Below, piece after piece: positions 25,578 to 33,304 of a stretch of 64,000 nt of DNA. Position 1 is the first letter of the stretch. Each line of letters starts with the position of its first letter. Source of the stretch: Thalassovita aquimarina (lineage in GTDB: Bacteria > Pseudomonadota > Alphaproteobacteria > Rhodobacterales > Rhodobacteraceae); assembly GCF_018219815.1 (NCBI RefSeq), contig NZ_JADMKU010000013.1, forward strand, positions 48,329-112,328, read 5' to 3'. A program made the translations under genes and the position numbers. The notes under the pieces were generated by a model, which was given only the letters and a program-made list of their open reading frames with translations, ran no database searches and was not told where the DNA came from.

Positions 25578-26699
25578 CTAGTCCAGCGTCCGGCGGAACC
25601 GCAGCAGGGCCACGATCGCCAGGATCAAGGTGAACAGGCCAAGCGCCGCGAACGGGCCGGCGACCGTCGCCGGTTCCGCCCCTTTCAGCATCACCGCGCG
25701 GATCAGGCGCAGGAAATGGGTCAGCGGGAATACCTCGCCCAGCACCTGCGCCCATTGCGGCATGCCGCGATAGGGGAACATGAAGCCCGATATCAGCAGC
25801 GACGGCAGGAAGAAGAAAAAGGTCAGCTGCATTGCCTGCATCTGGGTGCGCGACAGGGTTGAAATCAGGTAGCCGAGGATCACCAGCGCCAGCACGAAGA
25901 CAAAGACCCCGGCCAGAACCAGCGGCAGCGAGCCGACAAAGGGCACGTCGAAGACCAGCTTGGCGGCGATCAGAACCACCGCCACCTGAACCGCGCCGAC
26001 GGCCAGGAGCGGCATGATCTTGCCCAGCATGATTTCCAGCGCGGTGGCGGGCATGGCCAGCAGGTTTTCCATCGTGCCGCGTTCGATTTCGCGGGTCAGC
26101 GCCATCGCGGTCATCATCACCATGGTCAGTTGCAGGATCACCCCCAACAGGCCCGGCACGATATTGTACTGGGTGATGCCTTCGGGATTGTAGCGGCGAT
26201 GCACGAGGATTTCGACCGGCGGCGCCGGTGGCGAAAATCCCGCTTCGCGCTGCAGCGCGGACCGGGCCACGGTGGACAGCGTCGATATCGCGCCCGATGC
26301 GACCGAAGGGTCGGTTGCGTCGGCCTCGATCAGGATCGTCGCGCCGTCACCCCGTTCGACCCGGCGCCCGAAATCCGACGGCACCGTCACCACGAAGGAC
26401 ACGTCGCCCCGGGTGATCATTTCCTCGGCCTCGGCCATGGTGGTGCCGATGGCGGTGAACCTGTAGTAGCCGGTCAGTTCCAGCGCCGACACGATGGCAC
26501 GGGTGAACCTGTCCTGCGTCGGCGCGACCAGCGCGGCGGGCAATTCCTTGGGATCGGTGTTGATGGCGAAACCGAACAGCATCAGCTGCATCAGCGGCAC
26601 GCCTAGCATCATTGCGAACGTCACCCGGTCACGGCGCATCTGGATGGTTTCCTTGGCCAGAAGCGCGCGCAGGCGCATGAGGGAAAAGAACCGGTTCAT
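25578..26699 (-). CDS. ABC-2 type transporter permease
   Basis: A 373-residue permease of the ABC-2/YhhJ-YbhS type: one N-terminal membrane segment (LMQLMLFGFAINTDP near residue 33), a large periplasmic loop of ~150 residues, then five hydrophobic segments from about residue 180, ending in a FRRTLD tail. Motifs IERGTMENLLAMPATALEIMLGK and FFFLPSLLISGFMFPYRGMP are typical. Start overlaps the ATPase stop by 4 bases. Only one permease gene is present, so it should work as a homodimer with the ATPase and the HlyD-type adaptor as an exporter of drugs or lipophilic compounds (family knowledge). Confidence 0.9.
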   Translation of the reverse strand: MNRFFSLMRLRALLAKETIQMRRDRVTFAMMLGVPLMQLMLFGFAINTDPKELPAALVAPTQDRFTRAIVSALELTGYYRFTAIGTTMAEAEEMITRGDVSFVVTVPSDFGRRVERGDGATILIEADATDPSVASGAISTLSTVARSALQREAGFSPPAPPVEILVHRRYNPEGITQYNIVPGLLGVILQLTMVMMTAMALTREIERGTMENLLAMPATALEIMLGKIMPLLAVGAVQVAVVLIAAKLVFDVPFVGSLPLVLAGVFVFVLALVILGYLISTLSRTQMQAMQLTFFFFLPSLLISGFMFPYRGMPQWAQVLGEVFPLTHFLRLIRAVMLKGAEPATVAGPFAALGLFTLILAIVALLRFRRTLD

Positions 26700-27619
26700 T
26701 GCATGTTGTCCTCGGACCCGCCCATCAGCTGAATGAAGACATCCTCAAGGCTGGTCTCCGCCGGCCCCGCGATGCAGCCGGTCCGTTTCGCCGCCGCCTC
26801 CACCGAGGTCTTCAGCGCCACCGCGTCGCGCCCCACCACATGCAGGGTGGCGCCGAACGGGGCGATCTGGTCGACACCCGGCGCGTTTTTCAGCGCCTTT
26901 GCCGCTTCGCTCACCTGGTCGCCGGTGACGATCATCGTTGTCAGGTTGGCATTGCGCAACACCTCGGCCACGGTGCCCTGGGCGATCAGATGACCATAGG
27001 AGATATAGGCGATCCGGTGACAGCGTTCGGCCTCGTCCATGTAATGGGTCGACACCAGCACCGTCAGCCCGTCATTGGCGAGGGTGTGAATCTCGTCCCA
27101 GAATTCGCGCCGCGCCTTGGGATCGACCCCCGCGGTGGGTTCGTCCAGCATCAGAAGGTCGGGTTTATGCATGATGCAGGCCGCCAGGGCGAGCCGCTGT
27201 TTCCAGCCGCCCGACAGCTTGCCGGCCAGTTGATCCTTGCGGCTGCTCAGCCCCAGGTCCTCAAGCGTGTCGCGCACCACCTGCCGTTTCGGTTTCATGC
27301 CGTAAAGCCCGGCGACAAAGTGCAGGTTTTCGGCGATAGTGAGGTCTTCGTAGAAGGAAAACCGCTGTGTCATGTAACCCACCCGGCGCTTGATCGCGCG
27401 GCGGTTTCGGCGAATGTCCTGGCCCAGAACCGAACCATCACCCGCGTCGGGTTCCAGCAACCCGCACATCATCCGGATCGTGGTGGTCTTGCCCGACCCG
27501 TTGGGGCCGAGGAACCCCATGATTTCACCCTTGCGCACCGACAGCGACACGTCGTTGACGACGGTCTTGTCTCCGAACCGCTTGGTCAGCCCGGTCACGG
27601 TGATGGCATTGCCGTTCAT
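26696..27619 (-). CDS. ABC transporter ATP-binding protein of an export system
   Basis: A 307-residue single-domain ATPase: Walker A GPNGSGKTT, Q-loop YMTQRFSFYEDLTI, signature LSGGWKQRLALA and Walker B LLMLDEPTAGVDPKARREFW, followed by the switch histidine in STHYMDEAERC and a C-terminal domain typical of drug-exporter ATPases. The frame stays open upstream to 28006, but the start MNGNAITVTGLTKRFG at 27619 overlaps the HlyD stop by 4 bases and is the normal N-terminus. Relatives such as YbhF are twice as long; this one has a single ATPase domain. Confidence 0.92.
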   Translation of the reverse strand: MNGNAITVTGLTKRFGDKTVVNDVSLSVRKGEIMGFLGPNGSGKTTTIRMMCGLLEPDAGDGSVLGQDIRRNRRAIKRRVGYMTQRFSFYEDLTIAENLHFVAGLYGMKPKRQVVRDTLEDLGLSSRKDQLAGKLSGGWKQRLALAACIMHKPDLLMLDEPTAGVDPKARREFWDEIHTLANDGLTVLVSTHYMDEAERCHRIAYISYGHLIAQGTVAEVLRNANLTTMIVTGDQVSEAAKALKNAPGVDQIAPFGATLHVVGRDAVALKTSVEAAAKRTGCIAGPAETSLEDVFIQLMGGSEDNMQ

Positions 27620-28566
27620 TCGTCCGCCCCGGGCAGGGCGACATCGACGATCTGGCCCGGTTTCAGGTCGCTGTTGCCTTCGGGGCGCGCCTCGACCAGG
27701 AAAACGAGCTTCTGGCGGTTCTGCACCGAATAAAGCTCCGGCGGGGTGAATTCCGGTTCGTCCGAAATATAGCTGATCCGCGCCTGCGGGCGGTCGGTGC
27801 AGCCATCGCAGTTGACCTGCAGCAGGTCGCCCACCGCGATCTGCGAATAAAACGCCTCGGGCACGTAAAAGCGCAGTTTCACCGCCCCGTCCGCCAGCAC
27901 CGACAGCACCGGGGCAGAGGGCCCGGCGATTTCGCCTTCCCGGCGGATGACGTCGACCACGGTGATCGGTTCGGACAGCGACAGGCTGCGCTGTTCCAGC
28001 CGCCACGACACCTGATCGCGCGCCGCCTTGGCCGCGGCGACGGCGGCTTCGGCCTGCGCGATGGCCTGGGGCCGGGCGGGCAGGCGGGCCACGGCCAGTT
28101 CGGCCGACACCTGCGCGACGCGGGCCTCGGCCACCTGCGCGGCGGTGACGGCATCGTCACGCTGGGCATCGGTGACGACGCCGCGTTCGGCCAGCTGGAT
28201 CATCCGTTCGCGCGCCCGCTCCGCTTCTTCCGCCTGTAACCGGGCGGAGGCGAGCGTCGCCTCGATCACCTCGATTTCCTCGCGGCGGGCGCCTTCCAGC
28301 AGGTTGGCGAGCTGCGATCGGGCCTGCGCCAGATTGGCATCTGCCTGGGCCAGGGCGATCTCGGCGTCGCGTCGTTCCATTTCGACCAGCACCTGACCAG
28401 GTTCCACCCTGTCGCCGCGCGCCACCGCGATGTCGCTGATCTGGGCCGTTTCCACCGGGGCGACAAGGGTGAATTCGCCTTCGACATAGCCCGAGGCATA
28501 GGGCGCTTGCGGCTCACATGCGGCGAACAGCAGCGTCATGAAGGGTATGGCGCAAAGCAGGCTCAT
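27616..28566 (-). CDS. HlyD-family membrane fusion lipoprotein of the export system
   Basis: A 316-residue periplasmic adaptor. The N-terminus MSLLCAIPFMTLLFAAC ends in a lipobox, so Cys17 should be acylated and anchor the protein. A first lipoyl half (VETAQISDIAVARGDRVEPGQVLVEM), a long coiled-coil hairpin rich in Ala/Glu/Gln (about residues 65-190), the second lipoyl half and a beta-barrel (LRFYVPEAFYSQIAVGD) follow in YbhG order. An unusual CDGC pair sits in the barrel. With the ATPase and ABC-2 permease it forms a YbhGFSR-like exporter. It lies directly after the lig operon terminator. Confidence 0.88.
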   Translation of the reverse strand: MSLLCAIPFMTLLFAACEPQAPYASGYVEGEFTLVAPVETAQISDIAVARGDRVEPGQVLVEMERRDAEIALAQADANLAQARSQLANLLEGARREEIEVIEATLASARLQAEEAERARERMIQLAERGVVTDAQRDDAVTAAQVAEARVAQVSAELAVARLPARPQAIAQAEAAVAAAKAARDQVSWRLEQRSLSLSEPITVVDVIRREGEIAGPSAPVLSVLADGAVKLRFYVPEAFYSQIAVGDLLQVNCDGCTDRPQARISYISDEPEFTPPELYSVQNRQKLVFLVEARPEGNSDLKPGQIVDVALPGADE

Positions 28567-28650
28567 CTGCGGGTCCTTTCGATCATGGGCCGAGGGTGCC
28601 GGTGAACCGCTTGGCGATCAAGGCCGTATTCGCCCGTCCGGGGGCGGCAA

Positions 28651-28682
28651 ACAAAAACGGCGGACCAAAGGCCCGCCGTTTC
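28651..28682 (-). terminator. Rho-independent terminator of the ligI-ligA-ligB operon
   Basis: On the minus strand AAACGGCGG pairs with CCGCCGTTT around a short, partly paired loop and is followed by TTTTTGTTT. It lies 25 bases after the ligB stop and separates the lig genes from the exporter operon. Confidence 0.85.
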
Positions 28683-28706
28683 CGGTGTTCGGTGATCGCG
28701 AAGAGA

Positions 28707-29561
28707 TCAGTCGACACCGTCGCATTCCAGCAGCATCGTACCGGCCCCGGTGTTCGAGATCGGGATGTGATAGTTCTTGTGCAATGCCTTGACGTTGTCG
28801 CCAAGTGCGCCGCGCATCATCATCCACATCAGGAATTCGGTGCCCTGCGCGCCGGCCTTTTCGACCAGCTCCATCCGGGTGATCTTGGTCAGCTCTTCCG
28901 GATCGTCGATGATCTTTTCCATGCAGTAGGTGTCGAATTCCTTGTTGATGAATCCGGCCCGTTCGCCGTCGAGCTGGTGGCTCAGACCGCCGGTGCCAAG
29001 GATCACGACCTTGATGTCCTCGGGGTAGGATTCGATCGACGCACGCAGCGCCTTGCCGAAGTCCAGCGCCCGTTTCAGGGTCGGGATCGGGTGCTGCACG
29101 GTGTTGGCGCTGACCGGGATCGCGCGCGGCATGTTCGGGTTGGCATGCGCACCGCGCCAGAACAGCTGCATCGGCACGGTGAAGCCGTGGTCGACGGGCA
29201 GTTCCTGGCACGAGGTGATGTCGAATTCGCGCGCCACCATGCCTTCGATGATGTGCCAGCTCAGCTTCGCGTCACCGGGGAAGGGCGGCAGCTGCGGGAT
29301 GCCCCAGCCTTCGTCCTCGTTCACGTATTCATGCGCGGCGCCGATCGCGAAGGTCGGCATCTTGTCGAGGAAGAAGCCAAGCCCGTGGTCGTTGTAGATG
29401 TTGATCGCGACGTCCGGCTTGTGCTTGTCGAGCCATTCCCAGACCGGCGGGTAGCCGTCGAAGAAAGGTTTCCAGTACGGATCGTCGTACATTTCGTTGG
29501 CAATCGCGTTGCCGACGGCGGGAATGTGGCTGGTTGTCAGCCCTCCGATAATCTTGGCCAT
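28707..29561 (-). CDS. ligB: Protocatechuate 4,5-dioxygenase beta subunit (LigB-type extradiol dioxygenase)
   Basis: The catalytic, Fe(II)-binding subunit of a class III extradiol dioxygenase that opens protocatechuate between C4 and C5 to 4-carboxy-2-hydroxymuconate 6-semialdehyde. The 284-residue protein has the iron ligands expected from Sphingobium LigB: His12 (TTSHIP), His59 (NDHGLG) and Glu242 (GTEFLMW), and the catalytic base His195 (GGLSHQ) at exactly the known position. It starts 3 bases after ligA stops. Gallate dioxygenases are related but carry both subunits in one chain, so the separate LigA gene supports protocatechuate as the substrate. Confidence 0.93.
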   Translation of the reverse strand: MAKIIGGLTTSHIPAVGNAIANEMYDDPYWKPFFDGYPPVWEWLDKHKPDVAINIYNDHGLGFFLDKMPTFAIGAAHEYVNEDEGWGIPQLPPFPGDAKLSWHIIEGMVAREFDITSCQELPVDHGFTVPMQLFWRGAHANPNMPRAIPVSANTVQHPIPTLKRALDFGKALRASIESYPEDIKVVILGTGGLSHQLDGERAGFINKEFDTYCMEKIIDDPEELTKITRMELVEKAGAQGTEFLMWMMMRGALGDNVKALHKNYHIPISNTGAGTMLLECDGVD

Positions 29562-29564
29562 GGA

Positions 29565-29924
29565 TCAGTCCCCTTGCCTCAGCAGTTTTTCCTTGAATTC
29601 TTCGGTGGTCATGCCGGTCTGCTGCGCGCCCACGTCCTGCACGCTCAGCTTGTAGATGCCGGCCAGCTTGGCGAGGTAGTAGATGTTGCCCCCCGCCGCG
29701 ATCATCGCCAGCACGTTCTTGTCACGCACCGCTTGCTTCTGTTCGTCGTTCAGCCCGAATTTTTCCATGTAGGCTTCGGGGTCGGCGACGAAGGCGTCGC
29801 GGGCATCGGCCCGGTTGAAGGAAAAGCACATCTTGTTCAGCGCATATCCCTTCATCGCCATTTCACCATCGAAAATGGTGGTGCCTTCGATGTGGACGTG
29901 ATGATCGAGTTCATCCAGTTCCAT
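29565..29924 (-). CDS. ligA: Protocatechuate 4,5-dioxygenase alpha subunit
   Basis: The small helical alpha subunit of the dioxygenase, 119 residues, which covers the active site of LigB. Clear family features are LNKMCFSFNRADARDAFVAD, the EKFGLNDEQKQAVRDKN segment and GGNIYYLAKLAGI with the conserved MTTEEFK near the end. It lies between ligI (13 bases upstream) and ligB (3 bases downstream), so the two dioxygenase subunits are made together. Confidence 0.93.
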   Translation of the reverse strand: MELDELDHHVHIEGTTIFDGEMAMKGYALNKMCFSFNRADARDAFVADPEAYMEKFGLNDEQKQAVRDKNVLAMIAAGGNIYYLAKLAGIYKLSVQDVGAQQTGMTTEEFKEKLLRQGD

Positions 29925-29937
29925 TTGGCGTCTCCTT

Positions 29938-30822
29938 TCAGGTGTTCGTTTCTTCGGGCCAGTAAAGCCGCATCGGGTTGTCGATCAGCAGCTTGCGGCG
30001 GGCCTCTTCGGTCGTTGCGATCTGCGGGATCACGTCTACCAGCTGGCCGTCATCCGGCATGTGCGATTTCATGTTCGGGTGGGGCCAGTCGGTGCCCCAC
30101 AGAACGCGGTCGGGGAAGGAATCGACCAGGCGCTTGGCAAAGGGCACGACGTCTTCGTAGGGCGGCCCGGCGACTGTCAGACGCTCGGGGCAGCTGACCT
30201 TGACCCAGATGTTTTCGTTGTCCGCCATCAGGTCGGCGAAGCGGTCGAAATCGGGGTGGTCGGCGCCCTTGGACACGTCGGGGCGGCCCATGTGATCGAC
30301 CACGATGATGCCCGGCAGGCTGGTCAGGAACGGCGTCAGTTCCTCCAAGTCGGGGGCTTCGAAATAGACCACGATATGCCAGCCCAGCTTGGCGATCCGT
30401 TCGGCGATGCCGGTGAACACCTCCTTGGGGGTGGCATCGACCAGCCGCTTGACGAAGTTGAACCGCACGGCGCGCACGCCGGCCTTGTCCATCGCGTCGA
30501 GTTCTTCGTCGGTGACGTCGGGCGACACCACGGCCACGCCGCGCGCCAGATCACCGGCGGTTTCCAGCGCGTCGACCAATGCGGCGTTGTCGGTGCCATG
30601 GCACGACGCCTGCACGATCACGTTGCGGCTGAAGCCCAAGTGGTCGCGCAGGGCGAAGAGTTTTTCCTTAGGCGCGTCGCAGGGAGTGTACTTCCGCTTC
30701 GGCGAATAAGGAAATGTATCGGCAGGTCCGAACACGTGGCAATGCGCGTCTACCGCGCCTGCGGGCGGGGTGTAATCCGGCACCTTCGGACTGGGGTGGA
30801 AGGGACGATAGTCTGCGTCCAT
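29938..30822 (-). CDS. ligI: 2-pyrone-4,6-dicarboxylate hydrolase (LigI-type amidohydrolase)
   Basis: A 294-residue amidohydrolase-superfamily enzyme that hydrolyses 2-pyrone-4,6-dicarboxylate to 4-oxalomesaconate, the step after LigC. The metal/substrate HxH motif is His27-Cys-His29 (VDAHCHVFG); other landmarks are NVIVQASCHGTDN, GVRAVRFNFVKRL, VDHMGRPD and the late LWGTDWPHPN containing the catalytic aspartate. It is the first gene of the minus-strand lig operon and divergent from a LysR regulator 142 bases away. Confidence 0.9.
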   Translation of the reverse strand: MDADYRPFHPSPKVPDYTPPAGAVDAHCHVFGPADTFPYSPKRKYTPCDAPKEKLFALRDHLGFSRNVIVQASCHGTDNAALVDALETAGDLARGVAVVSPDVTDEELDAMDKAGVRAVRFNFVKRLVDATPKEVFTGIAERIAKLGWHIVVYFEAPDLEELTPFLTSLPGIIVVDHMGRPDVSKGADHPDFDRFADLMADNENIWVKVSCPERLTVAGPPYEDVVPFAKRLVDSFPDRVLWGTDWPHPNMKSHMPDDGQLVDVIPQIATTEEARRKLLIDNPMRLYWPEETNT

Positions 30823-30932
30823 GGGTTGAAGTCCTCGCTATTCGTCGTCGGGGCGTTTGCCCGGCCTGTGGCGAACATAGGTATCCGGGCACCGGAACCC
30901 CAGTTCATTCCTTGTTGGTTGCGATTTGAAAA

Positions 30933-30940
30933 TGTTATAG
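30933..30940 (-). promoter_or_regulatory. CTATAACA element in the ligI/LysR divergent region
   Basis: CTATAACA read on the minus strand, toward ligI, followed by an AT-rich TTTTCAAAT. The same octamer occurs at 32185-32192, pointing toward ligC. It could be a shared -10-like element or half of a LysR site. Rest of 30823-30964 shows no other clear repeat. Confidence 0.25.
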
Positions 30941-30964
30941 GAGTTTGGAAAAAGGGGAAATGGC

Positions 30965-32176
30965 ATGGATGCGACGCTGCCGAATGTCCGGCATCTTCTG
31001 GCGGTGCACGAAGTCGCCGCCCATCACCGGATCAAGGATGCCGCCAAGCAGGTGCACCTGTCGCAGCCGGCGGTGACCCAGGCGGTGGCAAAGCTGGAAC
31101 GCGACCTCTCTGAGACGCTGTTCGACCGTCGCCCCGAAGGCATGTTCGCGACCGAGGCGGGCAAGCTGTTCCTGCACCGGGTCGAACGGGCGCTGGATCT
31201 GCTGAAGGAAGGTGAACGGCAGGCAAGGCGCAAGTCGCCCGAACCGGGGCGGCGCGATTTCCACCGGCTGACCACGGCGACCCAGCTTCGGGCGCTGACG
31301 GCGGTGGCGCAGACCGAAAACTTCAGTCATGCCGCCCGCCAGATCGGCGTGTCGCAACCCGCCGTGCACCGTGCCGCAAAGGATCTCGAACGGCTGTCCG
31401 GCATCACCTTCTTCGATCCGGTCCGGCGTGGCGTGCAACTGACCCCCGCGGCCGAGGCGTTTGCCTATTACGTCCGGCTGGCGGCGGCGGAAATGCGTCA
31501 GGGCCGCTATGAGATCAGCGCCCTGCAGGGGCAGGATTCGACCCGGATCGTGGTCGGGTCGCTGCCGCTGTCGCGGCCCTCGCTGCTGCCGGCGGCGATG
31601 GACCGGCTGCTCAGCGGTTCGGAAGGCCGGGTGCAGCTGCATTGCGTCGATGCCCCTTACGAAACGCTGTTGCGCGACCTGCGCTTCGGCGAATTGGATT
31701 TCCTTGTCGGCGCGCTGCGCAAGGCCGCACCGGCCGAGGACGTGGTGCAGGAACCGCTGTTCGAGGACCGGCTTTACGTGGTCGCGGGGCGGGGGCATCC
31801 GCTGACCCGGCAATCGCGGCTGAGCCTTGAGGACACCCTGAGCTACCCCTGGATCGCGCCGCCCAAGACGACGCCCAGCGGCAGCTACCTGTTCGAAATC
31901 CTGAAGATTCCGCAACTGCCCAACACGCCGGTACGGGTGGTCGCCAGTTCGCTGGCGCTGGTCCGCGGGTTGATGATGCGGGGCGATTACCTGACCATCA
32001 TGTCGCGCCGGCAGGCGGAAATAGAAGTGGAAACCGGCACCGTGGTGACCCTGCCCATCGATCTGAAGGACAGTGCCCGTGCCATCGGCCTGACCTACCG
32101 CGCCGGATGGGAACCGACGCCGACCCAGACCCGCTTCATGGACTTGATCCGCGACGAGGGCCAAAAGTGGCAATAA
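30965..32176 (+). CDS. LysR-type regulator with two tandem DNA-binding domains
   Basis: A 403-residue protein, about 100 residues longer than normal LysR proteins. It has two winged helix-turn-helix domains in tandem: residues 6-65 (KDAAKQVHLSQPAVTQAVAK, then RRPEGMFATEAG) and 104-163 (SHAARQIGVSQPAVHRAAKD, then RRGVQLTPAAEAF), joined by the helical linker of the first. A single effector domain follows (about 185-395). Placed between divergent ligIAB and co-directional ligC, it is the likely regulator of protocatechuate catabolism, presumably responding to a pathway acid. The duplication of the DNA-binding head is visible directly in the sequence; what it does is unknown. The start at 30965 has GGGG 8 bases upstream. 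Confidence 0.92.
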   Translation: MDATLPNVRHLLAVHEVAAHHRIKDAAKQVHLSQPAVTQAVAKLERDLSETLFDRRPEGMFATEAGKLFLHRVERALDLLKEGERQARRKSPEPGRRDFHRLTTATQLRALTAVAQTENFSHAARQIGVSQPAVHRAAKDLERLSGITFFDPVRRGVQLTPAAEAFAYYVRLAAAEMRQGRYEISALQGQDSTRIVVGSLPLSRPSLLPAAMDRLLSGSEGRVQLHCVDAPYETLLRDLRFGELDFLVGALRKAAPAEDVVQEPLFEDRLYVVAGRGHPLTRQSRLSLEDTLSYPWIAPPKTTPSGSYLFEILKIPQLPNTPVRVVASSLALVRGLMMRGDYLTIMSRRQAEIEVETGTVVTLPIDLKDSARAIGLTYRAGWEPTPTQTRFMDLIRDEGQKWQ

Positions 32177-32184
32177 CAGCCGGT

Positions 32185-32192
32185 CTATAACA
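32185..32192 (+). promoter_or_regulatory. CTATAACA element upstream of ligC
   Basis: The octamer CTATAACA followed by AAAATGAATTTT lies in the 128-base gap between the LysR gene and ligC, and matches the element at 30933-30940 facing ligI. It suggests that ligC has its own, co-regulated promoter. Confidence 0.25.
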
Positions 32193-32304
32193 AAAATGAA
32201 TTTTGCTGGTCGTTGTTTCAAATTCCACCCCGGCACGTCACTGTGGTAGCTGCAGGGATGACCGAAGCTGCGGCAAAGGCCGCACTGATGACGGAGAGAT
32301 TGGC

Positions 32305-33249
32305 ATGAGAATTTGCGTTGCGGGCGCCTATGGCGCCTTTGGCATGAAACACCTGGAAGCGCTGGATGCGATCGAGGACGTGACTGTGACCTCGGTGATG
32401 GGGCCGACCGCGGAAAAGATCGAAGCCCTGGCCAAGGACCGCGGCATCGGTCACTGGGCGACCACGCTGGAAGAATGCATCGCACGCGATGACGTGGATG
32501 CGGTGATCCTGGCAACGCCGACACAGTTGCACGCTGAACAGGCGATTATGACGATGCGGGCGGGCAAGCCGGTCTTCATCGAAATCCCGATGTCGGATTC
32601 TCTCGAGGATGCGCGCCGCATCGCCGAGGTGCAGAAGGAAACCGGCCTGACCTGCATGGCCGGCCAGGTGCGCCGCTTCAATCCCAGCCACCAGTGGATC
32701 AAGAACAAGATCGACGCCGGCGAATTGAAGATCCAGCAGATGGACGTGCAGACCTATTTCTTCCGCCGTTCCAACATGAACGCCAAGGGCGAGCCGCGCA
32801 GCTGGACGGATCACCTGCTGTGGCACCACGCCTGCCACACCGTCGACCTGTTCCAGTATCAGACCGGCGAAGTGGCGTCGGAAGCCTATGGCCTGCAGGG
32901 TCCGAAACATCGCGAACTGGGCATCGCAATGGACATGTCGATCGGGATGAAAACGGAATCGGGCGCGATCTGCACCCTGTCGCTGAGCTTCAACAATGAC
33001 GGGCCGCTGGGCACGTTCTTCCGCTATATCTGTGACAACGGCACCTATATCGCGCGCTACGACGACCTGTATGACGGGTATGAAAACCAGATCGACCTGT
33101 CCGATGTGGCGGTATCCAACAACGGGATCGAGTTGATCGACCGAGAATTCATCGCCGCGATCCAGGAAGGCCGCAAGCCCAATGGCGATTGCCACGATGT
33201 CCTGGCGGCGATGGAAACGCTGGACCGGATCGAACGCAGCATGAGCTGA
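32305..33249 (+). CDS. ligC: 4-carboxy-2-hydroxymuconate-6-semialdehyde dehydrogenase (LigC)
   Basis: A 314-residue Gfo/Idh/MocA-type oxidoreductase that oxidises the hemiacetal form of the ring-cleavage product to 2-pyrone-4,6-dicarboxylate with NAD(P). The Rossmann motif is VAGAYGAFG at the N-terminus; further family landmarks are ILATPTQLHAEQA, the EIPMSDSLEDA segment in place of the usual EKP motif, MAGQVRRFNPSH and DHLLWHHACHTVDLFQYQTG. The ATG at 32305 follows GGAGAG with 8 bases spacing; the longer frame from 32203 has no ribosome site. It completes the LigAB-LigC-LigI sequence from protocatechuate to oxalomesaconate. Confidence 0.9.
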   Translation: MRICVAGAYGAFGMKHLEALDAIEDVTVTSVMGPTAEKIEALAKDRGIGHWATTLEECIARDDVDAVILATPTQLHAEQAIMTMRAGKPVFIEIPMSDSLEDARRIAEVQKETGLTCMAGQVRRFNPSHQWIKNKIDAGELKIQQMDVQTYFFRRSNMNAKGEPRSWTDHLLWHHACHTVDLFQYQTGEVASEAYGLQGPKHRELGIAMDMSIGMKTESGAICTLSLSFNNDGPLGTFFRYICDNGTYIARYDDLYDGYENQIDLSDVAVSNNGIELIDREFIAAIQEGRKPNGDCHDVLAAMETLDRIERSMS

Positions 33250-33273
33250 GGAAGTGTTCCAGGACAATTCAGG

Positions 33274-33304
33274 GGCCGGTGCATTGCGCCGGCCTTTTCT
33301 TTTT
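33274..33304 (+). terminator. Rho-independent terminator after ligC
   Basis: GGCCGGTGC pairs with GCGCCGGCC (9 bp including one G-T pair) around ATT and is followed by TTTTCTTTTT. The T-run ends at the last base of the convergent kinase gene. Confidence 0.88.
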
